NCBI RefSeq assembly: GCF_900113615.1
Contig: NZ_FOPZ01000001.1
Span: 327,304-391,303 of the forward strand
Length of the DNA stretch: 64,000 bases
Reading direction: 5' to 3'
Origin: Halorubrum aquaticum
Lineage (GTDB): Archaea; Halobacteriota; Halobacteria; Halobacteriales; Haloferacaceae
The notes below the pieces were generated by a model. That model was given only the letters and a program-made list of their open reading frames with translations, made no database searches and was not told the origin of the DNA. This document shows, piece by piece, positions 42,086 to 51,244 of the stretch (positions are counted from its first letter, which is position 1; every line of letters starts with the position of its first letter). Both the position numbers and the translations under genes were made by a program.

Positions 42086-42613
42086 TCAGTCGTCGACGTC
42101 GGCGGTCGGGGACCCGTCGTCGTCCTTCGAGTTCGCATCGTCGTTCCCCGCGTCCCCGCCGGTCGCCGCCGTCAGTCCGCGACCGACGAGGAAGCCGACG
42201 AGCGCGAGCACGACCGTGCCGGCGACCGCGAGCGCGAGGGGCTCCATCACCGCGAGGAGGGTCGCGAGCGCGTCACCGGTCGCGCCGGGGATCGGCGCGT
42301 CACCGCCCACGTCGACCGCGATCCCGCCGCCGGCGACGAGGCGGATCCGGGGGCCGACGAGTTCGAGGAGGACCGCCGCAACCGGTCCGTACGCGAGGAG
42401 GGCGCTCGGGAGGAGTCCGCCGCCGACCCGTGCGAAGCCCGCGACGCCGACCGCGGCGACGACCGCGCAGGCGGCCGCGACCGCGACCGGGTCCGTCCCA
42501 ACCGATCCGGCCGACCGAACGGCGACGAGCGTGAGCGCGAACCCGGTCACGCTCCAGACGGCGGCGCGCTCGAATCCCACCTCGCCGAGGAGGGTCCGCG
42601 CGAGTCGCGTCAT
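42086..42613 (-). CDS. Conserved haloarchaeal membrane protein
   Basis: A 175-residue protein with four or five hydrophobic segments (AAVWSVTGFALTLVAVRSAG, AVAAACAVVAAVGVAGFA, LLPSALLAYGPVAAVLLEL, LATLLAVMEPLALAVAGTVVLALVGFLVG) and a disordered acidic C-terminus. No family assigned. Its start overlaps the coaD stop by four bases (ATGA), so it is cotranscribed with it. Confidence 0.7.
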   Translation of the reverse strand: MTRLARTLLGEVGFERAAVWSVTGFALTLVAVRSAGSVGTDPVAVAAACAVVAAVGVAGFARVGGGLLPSALLAYGPVAAVLLELVGPRIRLVAGGGIAVDVGGDAPIPGATGDALATLLAVMEPLALAVAGTVVLALVGFLVGRGLTAATGGDAGNDDANSKDDDGSPTADVDD

Positions 42614-43104
42614 TCGGGTCGCGTCGCGCCCCGGCCCTCCCGGTCGGGAGTGATGTTTCCGTGCTCGTCGATCTCGCCGGCGACGATGCGCGTCGAGGAG
42701 ATCCGCTCGCCGTCGTCGGCGGGAACGTGGTCGACGACGACGATCTCCAGCGGGTCGTGGCCGCGGGACTCGCGGATCTCGTTGATCCGTTTCCCTCCCT
42801 CCTTCGTCTCGGGCGAGACGATCAGCGCGTCGAACTGTGGCTCGACGGCGATCCCCGTCGGCTCCTCGAGCTTCCTGACCGCGAACTCGCGTCCGTGCTC
42901 CGCCGCGAGGGGTTCGAGTTCGGCCTCCAGGTCGCGTTTCCGCCCCTCGTAGGGACGGACGTACCGCTCGACGTGTCGGGTCTTCGGGGCGAGCTCGTCG
43001 GAGGTCAAGCCGACGGTCACGTCACCCAGCTCGAACGCCCGTTCGAACAGCTTCCGGTGGCCGTCGTGGACGGGGTCGAACGTGCCGCCGAGCGCGACGT
43101 TCAT
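42610..43104 (-). CDS. coaD: Phosphopantetheine adenylyltransferase (archaeal CoaD)
   Basis: A 164-residue nucleotidyltransferase that makes dephospho-CoA from 4'-phosphopantetheine and ATP. The nucleotidyl signature is GGTFDPVHDGHRKLFERAF, followed by VGLTSDE, FDALIVSPETKEGGKRINEIR and the ISSTRI motif. This is the archaeal form, distinct from bacterial CoaD. The downstream membrane protein gene overlaps it. Works in the same pathway as the phosphopantoate ligase at 18.2 kb. Confidence 0.92.
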   Translation of the reverse strand: MNVALGGTFDPVHDGHRKLFERAFELGDVTVGLTSDELAPKTRHVERYVRPYEGRKRDLEAELEPLAAEHGREFAVRKLEEPTGIAVEPQFDALIVSPETKEGGKRINEIRESRGHDPLEIVVVDHVPADDGERISSTRIVAGEIDEHGNITPDREGRGATRPE

Positions 43105-43186
43105 GTCCGTGAGTTGCGCGGGCGGAACTTAAATCATCCCGAACCGACCGCGGGGGCGTCGATCGGTTCGGTCGCGGTCGCTCCGG

Positions 43187-43846
43187 TCACCGTCCGTCGT
43201 CGTCGGCCTCGTCGTCGCTCCGATCGCCCTCGTCGTCACCCTGGTCGCTCCCGTCGTCGCTCCGATCGCCCTCGTCGGTCGCTTCCTCCGCGTCCTCCTC
43301 CGCTCCGGCCACGGAGATCTGAACCGGCTCGTCGTCCCCCTCGGCCGACTTCCCGCCCAGCCGCCGGTCGAGGTTGAAGACGGCGTTGAGCTCGGCCTGG
43401 ACGTCGCCGACGACCCCCCGGACCAGCTCGCTCGGCGCGATCGCCTCGTACTCGTAGGGGTTGTTCCCCGCGCCGTCGGACTCGCGTTTCCCACGCGAGA
43501 CGGTTCCCTCGTCGTGGAGCTCCGCGAGCGCCTCTCGGACGGTGCTCGGGTAGAGGCCGGTCCCGTCGGCGACCTCGTCGCTGGTGCTCTCCGGGTTCTC
43601 CCGGAGGTAGACGTATATCCGTGCCCGCGTCTCGGTGTCGAGCAGCCACGCGAGCAGGTCCACGACGTTGTCGTCGAAGCCCTTGACGGCCTTGTCGGCA
43701 CCCTCGCCGAGTCGCTCGCGCGTCCTTCGGAGCTCCTCTTTGGTCCGTTCCGTCGGCGATCCGTCGTCGTTACCGACGATGTCGTCGTCGATGATATCGT
43801 CGCCGATGGTGTCGTCCCCGTGTTCGGCGTCGTCGTCCGTAGTCAT
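43187..43846 (-). CDS. Winged-helix transcriptional regulator
   Basis: A 219-residue protein with a disordered acidic N-terminus, a winged helix at about residues 58-125 (DNVVDLLAWLLDTETRARIYVYLRENPESTSDEVADGTGLYPSTVREALAELHDEGTVSR) and a C-terminal region of repeats (EGDRSDDGSDQGDDEGDRSDDEADDD). ArsR/TrmB-type haloarchaeal regulators look like this. Its target is unknown. The start is the ATG at 43846. Confidence 0.85.
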   Translation of the reverse strand: MTTDDDAEHGDDTIGDDIIDDDIVGNDDGSPTERTKEELRRTRERLGEGADKAVKGFDDNVVDLLAWLLDTETRARIYVYLRENPESTSDEVADGTGLYPSTVREALAELHDEGTVSRGKRESDGAGNNPYEYEAIAPSELVRGVVGDVQAELNAVFNLDRRLGGKSAEGDDEPVQISVAGAEEDAEEATDEGDRSDDGSDQGDDEGDRSDDEADDDGR

Positions 43847-43906
43847 GCCCGAAACCTCGCTCCGCGCGCTGAAAAGGGTTTCTCGTCGCTTTCGTTCCGA
43901 CGGAAC

Positions 43907-44995
43907 TCAGGCGTCGTCCAACACGAGGTCCGCACGGAGCGCGTCGGGACCGCCCTCCTCGCGGATCCGCCGTTGGTGCTCCGTGCCGCTCTCGTCCGCG
44001 TAGACGTCCCGGATCCCGTCGATCCCCAGTCGGTCGCACTCCTCCGCGACGACCTCGCCGAGCGAGACCGTCCCGTCGCCGTCGCGCGTGACGAACGACG
44101 CGTCGTGGCCGTGTCGGATCGCGCGCCACTTGTTCTCGTCCAGTAGCTCGCGTCGAAGGGCGGGTTCTGATCCGGGTTCCCCGTCGTCGTACCGCTCCGC
44201 GAGGTCGACGACGAGCGCGTGGACGAACTCGACGAACGCCAGCGTCCGCTCGGGGTCGCGCTGGGCGTCCGGCGCGCGCACCTCGACGGTGCCGTGGCCG
44301 GTGTGCGGGCGCACGTCGAACCAGAGCTCGCCGCGGTCCTCGATCGACCCCTGTTCGACCATCCGACGCTCGAACCGGTCGAACGCCTCGAAGTCCGCGA
44401 ACGCCGAGGGGATCCCCGTGTTCGGGAGGTTCTCGAATATCTTCGCACGCGCCGACGCCAGCCCCGTGTCGTAGCCGTTCCAGAACGGGGAGTTCGCCGA
44501 CAGCGCGAGGATCACCGGACAGTACCAGCGGAGACGGTTCGCGATCCACACCGCCTTGTCCGCGTCGTCGACGCCGACGTGGACGTGGAGGCCCGCCGTC
44601 GTGTTCCGGTGTTGAGGATACCGGATCCGGTCGAGCTGTGAGCGGTACCGTGGCTTCTCGGCGTGGTCCAGCTCGCGCCACCGCGCGGCCGGATGTAGTC
44701 CCGCGGCCGCGATCCGGTAGCCGTCGGCGGCGGCGTGATCGACGAGCGCGTCCCGAACCGATCGGAGCGCCTCCTCCGCTCGGTCCGGGTCCTCGATGAG
44801 CGGCGTCTGTGCCTCGATCGTACACTTGAACAGCTCGTGGTCGAACCCGTCGGGGACCGCCGCGGGCGGATCGCGGCCGTACACGAGGTCGTCGGTTCCG
44901 GAGGTCGGACGACCGTCGGCGTCCACGATGAAGAACTCCTCCTCGATGCCGAGCGTCCCCGTTCGGGTGAACGCGTCCCGCGAACCGAGTTCCAT
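43907..44995 (-). CDS. gshA: Glutamate--cysteine ligase (haloarchaeal GshA)
   Basis: A 362-residue ATP-grasp-like carboxylate-amine ligase of the GCS2 family. Signatures are [79 protein letters not shown], and [15 protein letters not shown]. In haloarchaea this family makes gamma-glutamylcysteine, the main cytoplasmic thiol. Length is normal. It stands alone, with its own promoter in the AT-rich stretch 45008-45030. Confidence 0.9.
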   Translation of the reverse strand: MELGSRDAFTRTGTLGIEEEFFIVDADGRPTSGTDDLVYGRDPPAAVPDGFDHELFKCTIEAQTPLIEDPDRAEEALRSVRDALVDHAAADGYRIAAAGLHPAARWRELDHAEKPRYRSQLDRIRYPQHRNTTAGLHVHVGVDDADKAVWIANRLRWYCPVILALSANSPFWNGYDTGLASARAKIFENLPNTGIPSAFADFEAFDRFERRMVEQGSIEDRGELWFDVRPHTGHGTVEVRAPDAQRDPERTLAFVEFVHALVVDLAERYDDGEPGSEPALRRELLDENKWRAIRHGHDASFVTRDGDGTVSLGEVVAEECDRLGIDGIRDVYADESGTEHQRRIREEGGPDALRADLVLDDA

Positions 44996-45188
44996 TACGA
45001 GGCGATTAGCCCGTGCGTTATTATAAGGATTGGATGGGGGAAATCACTTCGTGACGGGAGCATGATGCTTCGAAAACGTCCCGACTGCGGCGGTATCGAC
45101 GCCATCCGAGGAAACGGAAGTCACGAGAAGGAGGCGATCCGCCGGAAAACGAGTCGGCCCGAGGGTTCGGTGTACGCGCGTCCCCGGC

Positions 45189-45743
45189 TCAGCCGAGGAG
45201 GTAGCGGGCGGCGGGGAACCGCTCGATGAGGGGCATCCCGCCGACCTCGATCCGCTCGATGTAGGCGTCGAGGCCGAGGATCCGGCCCGCGCCGAAGGCG
45301 GCGACCGTGAGGAACACGGCCGCGTAGATGAGCGTCGAGTCGAACAGCGCGAGGAACTCGCCCGCCCAGCCGCCGAGGTAGAACATCGTCATCTGGATGG
45401 CCCCGCCGAGGGCGGCCAGCCGGACGAACGCTCCGGCGATGAGCGCCACGCCGATGAGCACCTGCGTGACCGGAACGACGACGTTGACGATCTCCATGAG
45501 CGCCGGCATCGACGCCATCGCGGCGTAGAGGCCGCTGACCGGGCTCGCGGGGTCGACGTTCGCGAGGTATCCGGCCGCGTCGAACGGCCACTCGCTCACC
45601 TTCCCGAGGCCCGCGAACAGGATCATCCCGCCGATGAGCGCCCGGAGCAGGACGATGAACAGCGCCGACAGCGAGTGCGCCTTCCCCAGCAGCGTTATCC
45701 CGCCGAACTCCCCGCCGAACTCGTTGGTGGTTTTGGTGGACAT
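45189..45743 (-). CDS. DoxX-family membrane protein
   Basis: A 184-residue protein with four membrane helices. Family features: AHSLSALFIVLLRALIGGMILFAGLGKVSEWPFDAAGYLANV, VTQVLIGVALIAGAFVRLAALGGAIQMTMFYLGGW and AAVFLTVAAFGAGRILGLDAYIERIEV. DoxX proteins act in membrane redox or stress roles; here the exact role is unknown. It stands alone. Confidence 0.85.
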   Translation of the reverse strand: MSTKTTNEFGGEFGGITLLGKAHSLSALFIVLLRALIGGMILFAGLGKVSEWPFDAAGYLANVDPASPVSGLYAAMASMPALMEIVNVVVPVTQVLIGVALIAGAFVRLAALGGAIQMTMFYLGGWAGEFLALFDSTLIYAAVFLTVAAFGAGRILGLDAYIERIEVGGMPLIERFPAARYLLG

Positions 45744-45892
45744 AGTGTCTCTCTCCAGTTACGGATACGCCGGGTGAACACATAAGGGGGGAAGGGCGTT
45801 CCACGTTGCGGGGAAGGGGATCGCCGTCTCCCCCGATCGACGGGGTCTTTATAAATATCCGGGGCCGCGGGCGGGTTCCGCTTCCGATCGGT

Positions 45893-46576
45893 CTACCACT
45901 CCTCGCCGCTCCCGAGGTCGACGTCGGCGTCGGGTTTCGCGGAGGGACAGACGTCCGCGAGCACGCAGTCGGCACAGTCCGGGTTGATCGCGGTACACGT
46001 CGCGCGCCCGTGGTCGATCATGAGGTGAGTGAACTGCTGCCAGTCCGTCTCCGGAACGATCCCGAGGAGGTCCTCCTCGATCGCCTCGGGCCGCTCCTCC
46101 TCCGTGATCCCCAGCCGCCTCGTGAGCCGCTGGACGTGCGTGTCGACGACGATCCCCTCGACGACGTCGTGGCCGTGCTGGAGGACGACGTTCGCCGTCT
46201 TTCTCCCCACGCCCGCGAGGTCGGTGAGTTCGGACATGGTGTCGGGGACCTCGCCGTCGTGTTCCTCCGCGATGTCCGCACACGCCGAGCGGATGTACTT
46301 CGCCTTGTTGTTGTAGTAGGTGATCGAGTTTATCGCCTCGGCCAGCTCCTCCTGCGGCGCGTTCGCGTATTCTTCGGGCGTCTCATAGGTCTCGAACAGC
46401 TCCGCACAGACCGAGTTGACGCGCTCGTCGGTACACTGCGCGGAGAGGATCACGGCGATCAGAAGCTCCAGCCGGTTCGAGTAGTCGAGCGAGATGGTGG
46501 AGTCGGGGTACTCCTCGTAGAGCCTCTCGAGGACCTCCTCGACCTGTGCCTCCCGCGTTTCGAGCGGCGTTCCCAT
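45893..46576 (-). CDS. nth: Endonuclease III (DNA glycosylase/AP lyase)
   Basis: A 227-residue base-excision repair enzyme for oxidised pyrimidines. The helix-hairpin-helix LAGVGRKTANVVL holds the catalytic Lys126, and Asp145 lies in VDTHV. The 4Fe-4S cluster is C-x6-C-x2-C-x5-C at 194, 201, 204 and 210. I start at ATG 46576 rather than the GTG nine bases upstream. Confidence 0.95.
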   Translation of the reverse strand: MGTPLETREAQVEEVLERLYEEYPDSTISLDYSNRLELLIAVILSAQCTDERVNSVCAELFETYETPEEYANAPQEELAEAINSITYYNNKAKYIRSACADIAEEHDGEVPDTMSELTDLAGVGRKTANVVLQHGHDVVEGIVVDTHVQRLTRRLGITEEERPEAIEEDLLGIVPETDWQQFTHLMIDHGRATCTAINPDCADCVLADVCPSAKPDADVDLGSGEEW

Positions 46577-46663
46577 ACGCGTCACACTCGCCGGCCGGCA
46601 TAAAGCGATCCGGAAGCGGCGGCGGAGCGACAGTTTCAGGTTCCGTCCCGGCCACGAGCCGAC

Positions 46664-47032
46664 GTGTCACGCTCCCGCGATCGGACCCGACGACACCCGG
46701 CGTACCTCCGGCGGCCCGAGGAGTTCTACACCCTCTGGATCGCCGCCACGTCGACCTACGGCGTCGGCGACATCGTCTCGACGATCGCCTTCCTCGCGTA
46801 CGTCCCCGCGGTCGAGGAGGCGAATCCGATCGTCGCCTTCGCGCTCGACTCCTTCGGGCTCGCCGGTCTCGTGGGGCTCAAGATCGTGGTGTACCTCGTC
46901 ATGCTGTGGATCAGCGTCCTCGGCGCCCGCGAGGGCGACGGGCTCCTGTACTACTTCCCGCCCGTCCTTCTGACCGCCGTCGGGCTCTATCTCACGGGAT
47001 CGAACGTCCGGCTGATGTGGATCGCGACGTGA
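46664..47032 (+). CDS. Conserved haloarchaeal membrane protein
   Basis: A 122-residue protein with about three or four hydrophobic segments (FYTLWIAATSTYGVGDIVSTIAFLAY, FALDSFGLAGLVGLKIVVYLVMLWISVLG, YYFPPVLLTAVGLYLTGSN). The start is GTG at 46664. No family assigned; a similar layout is seen in several haloarchaeal proteins of unknown function. It is divergent from nth. Confidence 0.7.
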   Translation: MSRSRDRTRRHPAYLRRPEEFYTLWIAATSTYGVGDIVSTIAFLAYVPAVEEANPIVAFALDSFGLAGLVGLKIVVYLVMLWISVLGAREGDGLLYYFPPVLLTAVGLYLTGSNVRLMWIAT

Positions 47033-47251
47033 GCGACGGACGCCACGAGATCCTCGGCAGATGACATGTTCGGAACGGATTCCGCTCGGTACAGGGTGTA
47101 CACATATCGCAACGAGTGAAAAACTATCCAGAACCCATCATAAAGTCGGTGAAACACGCAGAGCGTGTGTTCAGCGCGCGGAGGAATCTGCTGTCCGGTG
47201 GTTCGGATGGAACGGGTGGGTGGTTCGTCGATGAACTGCGGGTGTCGGTCG
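47033..47251. other. Gene-free region before the epimerase
   Basis: About 220 bases with lower GC. It includes CACATATCGCAACGAGTGAAAAACTATCC and the sequence CAGAGCGTGTGTTCAGC. No gene, tRNA or clear IS end is seen, but composition suggests it belongs to the same insertion as the epimerase gene. Confidence 0.4.
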
Positions 47252-48265
47252 CTACACGAGTTGACGGGTTGTGGATTCGAGTCCCTGTTGAGTCAGCTCC
47301 CAGTCCAAATATGTGCGTAGGCTCTCGTCAAGCGGTCGATGTTCAATTTCAAGGTCACGTTCGGCTTTTGAATTATCGACGAGAACCCGCCCGGACGCAA
47401 AGAACCGGAGTAGTTCGCTTTCGAGCCCCTCTGGAGGTTTCGTGAACTGCTCAGCGATCAGCATTCCGTAGCCAAGTATCGTGAACAGGGCGCTCGGAAC
47501 TGCGCGTGGGCGAGAAATACCCGTGAACTCTTCAACCATATCAAACACCTCTACGATATTCCGTGGCTCGTTTGCGATGATGTACTCCTCGCCCGGTTCA
47601 CCGTGTTCCATTGCAGACGTGATGTTTGCGGCGGTATCTTCGACGTAATCCCACGGAAGGACGAACTCGTTCGGTATCATGGGGAGATCACCGTTGAGAT
47701 GGCCCGTGAACCCGGTTCGAGGCGTGCCGTCGTAATCCCGATCACCCGGCCCGAATACGGCTCCAAGGGTGGTGATTACCAGCGGGAGGCCGTCGTCGAT
47801 CATCGGTTCGGCAACCTCGTAGTGGGCCTGCCACTTCGTTCGTTGATAGACCGAGGGGAAGTCGTTTGGAGCACGATAGGATTCATCAACGTACTCACTT
47901 CCCGTGTCTCCATAGACGCCGACCGTACTCACGTAGACGCCCTTCGGGATATCAAGGTCGTCCATCAGTTCCAAGACGTTTCGCGTACCATCGACATTGA
48001 TTCGCTCGGCCGTTTTGCTGTTCCAAGGGCCGGGGCCGATCTGAAACCAAGCGGCGAGATGAAAAATCCCATCGACGCCCTCTATCTCCGCTCGCATGCT
48101 CGCTTTCTCGGTGATGTCTCCCTCAATGACGGACACCGATTCAGGCAGGTGCGTGGCATTCGATCGGTCACGCGTCAGGGCTGTCACCTGGTGTCCGTCG
48201 GCAGCGAGCCGCTCGACCAGATGCGTCCCGATGAAGCCCGTGGCTCCCGTAACGAAGTACTCCAT
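47252..48265 (-). CDS. NAD-dependent epimerase/dehydratase (extended SDR), lower-GC
   Basis: A 337-residue extended short-chain dehydrogenase. The NAD site TGATGFIGTH is at the N-terminus, Asp of the second strand in EGDI, catalytic Thr in YVSTVGVYG and YQRTKW (Tyr-x-x-x-Lys). It probably acts on a sugar nucleotide or a dihydroflavonol-like ketone. Its codon use is distinctly less GC-rich than that of its neighbours, and it sits between gene-free AT-rich stretches, pointing to acquisition. Confidence 0.85.
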   Translation of the reverse strand: MEYFVTGATGFIGTHLVERLAADGHQVTALTRDRSNATHLPESVSVIEGDITEKASMRAEIEGVDGIFHLAAWFQIGPGPWNSKTAERINVDGTRNVLELMDDLDIPKGVYVSTVGVYGDTGSEYVDESYRAPNDFPSVYQRTKWQAHYEVAEPMIDDGLPLVITTLGAVFGPGDRDYDGTPRTGFTGHLNGDLPMIPNEFVLPWDYVEDTAANITSAMEHGEPGEEYIIANEPRNIVEVFDMVEEFTGISRPRAVPSALFTILGYGMLIAEQFTKPPEGLESELLRFFASGRVLVDNSKAERDLEIEHRPLDESLRTYLDWELTQQGLESTTRQLV

Positions 48266-48520
48266 ATGTGTGGTACAATAACATACAACATAATCTTATT
48301 CATTGAGAGGATACTGGCGCAGTCGGGAGTCCGATCTCAATGCTGAATACACGCATTCTATCTTGTATACCAATACAGATATTATTCTCATCTAGTAGTT
48401 TCCTCACGGAACAGTTCGCACTCATCAGCGACCGGCCGTTTCGGACGAGAACATGTCCGAAGAAGAGGATTTCAAGGGCGCCGAGCGACGGGAACGACGT
48501 GAACGAAGGAAGGACCGGGT
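48266..48520. other. AT-rich intergenic region with repeat copy C
   Basis: About 255 bases. 48303-48354 reads TTGAGAGGATACTGG ... TGCTGAATACACGC, a weak match to repeats A and B at 28.8 and 30.2 kb. The segment 48355-48420 is AT-rich (CTTGTATACCAATACAGATATTATTC). No gene is seen. Confidence 0.4.
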
Positions 48521-49567
48521 CTACGCCGACAGCTCCTCGACGACCTCGCTCACCCGGTCGACCGCGTCGTCGACGTCGTCCGCGTCGATCCCGAGGTTCG
48601 TCGTGAACCGCGTCGTGTACGTGTCGAACTCGCCGCAGCCGACGCCGGCGTCGGTACAGGCCCCGACGAAGTCGCTCGCCTCGATACCGGCCGCCTCGGT
48701 GTCGGCGACGACGATGTTCGTGTCGGGCTCCGGAACCGAGACGCCGGAGAGCGAATCGAGGCCGGCGGCGAGGGCGGCGGCGTTCGCGTGGTCCTCCGCG
48801 AGACGCTCGACGTTCTCCAGCGCGAGCAGGCCGGGCGCGGCGATCATCCCGGCCTGTCGCATCCCGCCGCCGAACAGCTTGCGGACCCGCCGTGCCTCGT
48901 CGATGAATGTCTCGTCGCCGGCGAGGATCGACCCAACGGGCGCGCCGAGCCCCTTCGAGAGACAGAAGGTGACGCTGTCGATCTCCTCGAGCAACGAGGG
49001 CGCGGGCGTGTCGAGCGCGACGCTCGCGTTGAACACGCGCGCGCCGTCGAGGTGGACCGGGACGCCCGCGTCGCTCGCGGCGGCCGCGGCCGCGTCGAGC
49101 CGCGCCTTCGGCACGGCGACTCCCCCGCGATAGTTGTGGGTGTTCTCGAGCGTCAGGAGGCCGGTCCCCGGTCGGTGGAGGTCCTCCTCGATTATCTCCC
49201 GCTCGACCTCCTCCGGAGTCGGGACGCACCGCTCGCCGGCGTCGATCGTCCGGGTCTGGAGCCCCGAGAGCGCCGACGCGCCCGCGAGCTCCCAGCGGTA
49301 GACGTGCGACTCCCGCTCGAGGAGGACCTCCTGGCCGGGCTCGGTGTGGACGTTGATCGCGATCTGGTTGGCCATGGTCCCGCTCGGGGTGTAGAGGGCG
49401 GCCTCCATGCCGACGGCCTCGGCCGCGCGGCGCTCCAGTTCGTTGACCGTCGGGTCGTCGCGGTACACGTCGTCGCCGACCTCCGCGTCCCGAGCCGCGT
49501 CCCGCATCGCTTCCGAGGGCTTCGTGACGGTGTCGGACCGCATGTCGATGAACTCGTCCGTGGACAT
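48521..49567 (-). CDS. ltaE: Low-specificity L-threonine aldolase
   Basis: A 348-residue PLP enzyme of the beta-eliminating lyase fold that cleaves L-threonine or L-allo-threonine to glycine and acetaldehyde. PLP Lys205 lies in VTFCLSKGLGAPVGS; Asp174 in VHLDGARVFN binds the cofactor ring nitrogen; and the N-terminal SDTVTKPSEAMRDAA is a family signature. Length is normal. The start ATG 49567. Confidence 0.93.
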   Translation of the reverse strand: MSTDEFIDMRSDTVTKPSEAMRDAARDAEVGDDVYRDDPTVNELERRAAEAVGMEAALYTPSGTMANQIAINVHTEPGQEVLLERESHVYRWELAGASALSGLQTRTIDAGERCVPTPEEVEREIIEEDLHRPGTGLLTLENTHNYRGGVAVPKARLDAAAAAASDAGVPVHLDGARVFNASVALDTPAPSLLEEIDSVTFCLSKGLGAPVGSILAGDETFIDEARRVRKLFGGGMRQAGMIAAPGLLALENVERLAEDHANAAALAAGLDSLSGVSVPEPDTNIVVADTEAAGIEASDFVGACTDAGVGCGEFDTYTTRFTTNLGIDADDVDDAVDRVSEVVEELSA

Positions 49568-49677
49568 CCTTGTGCCGCCGTTTCGCGGCCGGCGTCAAAT
49601 AGCTCGCGCTCTCGGAAGCCCGGAATCGACGTTCCGCGAGCGCGTCCTTCTTAACGCGCCCGACCGTTTCACGCGAC

Positions 49678-51204
49678 ATGGCAACGGAAGCCGCATCCGA
49701 CGACGGGTCCGACGCGCCGGACGCGTACGACGCCCTCCTCGAACGAGCGAAACGCTGGAACGCGGTCGGCAGCGCCGCCGGCGTGCTCGGCTGGGACCAG
49801 CAGGTGATGATGCCCGAGGGCGGCACCCCCGCCCGCTCGAAACAGCTCTCCGCGCTCTCGTCGGTCCGCCACGACATGCTGACCGACGACGAGACCGCCG
49901 ACCTCCTCGCGGAGCTCTCGGACGCCGACCTGACCGACGAGCGGTCCGCGGTCGTCCGCGAGGTCCGTCGGGAGCACGAGCGCGCCGACGCGGTCCCCGT
50001 CGAACTCGTCGAGGAGATCTCCGAGGCGAGCTCGGAGGCGCTCGCGGCCTGGGAGGAGGCGAGAGCCGAGGACGATTTCGAGGCGTTCGCGCCGCACCTG
50101 GAGCGGCAGGTCGAACTCAAACGCGAGTACGCCGAACACGTCGATCCCGACCGCGACCCCTACGAGGTCCTCTTCGAGGAGTATGAGCCATGCCTCTCCA
50201 TCGAGCGCGCCGAGTCCGTTCTCGACGAGCTCCGGGAGGCACTCGTCCCGATGATCGACGAGATCCGCGAGTCCGACCGCGACCTCGCCGTCGACACCTT
50301 CGAGGGGAGTTTCCCCGAGGACGAACAGGAGGCGCTCGCGCGGGAGGCGCTCGAACTCGTCGGCTACGACTTCGACCGCGGCCGGCTCGACGTCTCCTCG
50401 CACCCGTTCACCGCCGGCAACCAGTTCGACTGTCGGGTGACCACGCGGTTCGACGAGTCCGACCCGCTCGGCGCGATCGGCTCGACGATCCACGAGTTCG
50501 GCCACGCCCAGTACAACCTCGGGCTCCCCCAGGAGCACTGGGGGACGCCCCTCGGCGAGTCGCGTGACCTCTCGGTCCACGAGTCGCAGTCGCGGCTCTG
50601 GGAGAACCACGTCGGCCGGAGCCGGGCGTTCTGGGAGCTGTTCCTCCCGACGTTCAAAGAGCGGTTCCCGGGGACCGCCGACGCGACCGTCGAGGACGCC
50701 TACGAGGCCGCGAACCAGGTGTACGAGGACAACCTCGTCCGCGTCGAGGCCGACGAGCTCACCTACCACCTCCACATCGTCGTCCGGTTCGAGATCGAAC
50801 GCGACCTTGTCCGCGGCGACCTCGCGGTCGAGGACGTGCCCGAGGTCTGGAACGACAAGTACGAGGAGTACCTCGGGATCCGCCCCGACACGGACGCCGA
50901 GGGGTGTCTCCAGGACATCCACTGGAGCCACGGCAACTTCGGCTACTTCCCGACGTACTCGCTCGGCTCCGTCATGGCCGCCCAGCTGTACGCGGCCGCC
51001 GAGAGCGAGATCGACGACCTCGAGGGGTCGATCGCCGACGGCGACTTCGACCCGCTCCGCGAGTGGCTCGGCGAGAACGTCCACCGACACGGCTCACGCT
51101 ACGAGACGAACGAACTGGTGAAGCGGGCGACCGGCGGGGACTTCTCCGCGGACGCGTTCCTCGAGTACGTCGAGGGCAAGTACGGCGAGCTGTACGACCT
51201 CTAG
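49678..51204 (+). CDS. Metallocarboxypeptidase, M32 (Taq) family
   Basis: A 508-residue zinc carboxypeptidase. The active site is STIHEFGHAQYNLGLPQE, with HEFGH at residues 272-276, followed by SVHESQSRLWENHVGRSRAFW, where the glutamate is the third ligand. The N-terminal part GSAAGVLGWDQQVMMPEGG and C-terminal GDLAVEDVPEVWNDKYEEYLGI are typical. It probably completes peptide degradation in the cytoplasm. Length matches the family. Confidence 0.95.
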   Translation: MATEAASDDGSDAPDAYDALLERAKRWNAVGSAAGVLGWDQQVMMPEGGTPARSKQLSALSSVRHDMLTDDETADLLAELSDADLTDERSAVVREVRREHERADAVPVELVEEISEASSEALAAWEEARAEDDFEAFAPHLERQVELKREYAEHVDPDRDPYEVLFEEYEPCLSIERAESVLDELREALVPMIDEIRESDRDLAVDTFEGSFPEDEQEALAREALELVGYDFDRGRLDVSSHPFTAGNQFDCRVTTRFDESDPLGAIGSTIHEFGHAQYNLGLPQEHWGTPLGESRDLSVHESQSRLWENHVGRSRAFWELFLPTFKERFPGTADATVEDAYEAANQVYEDNLVRVEADELTYHLHIVVRFEIERDLVRGDLAVEDVPEVWNDKYEEYLGIRPDTDAEGCLQDIHWSHGNFGYFPTYSLGSVMAAQLYAAAESEIDDLEGSIADGDFDPLREWLGENVHRHGSRYETNELVKRATGGDFSADAFLEYVEGKYGELYDL

Positions 51205-51244
51205 TCGGAGCCGTCGCGGCTCCGAATGAGCGTTCGCGGCCGAC

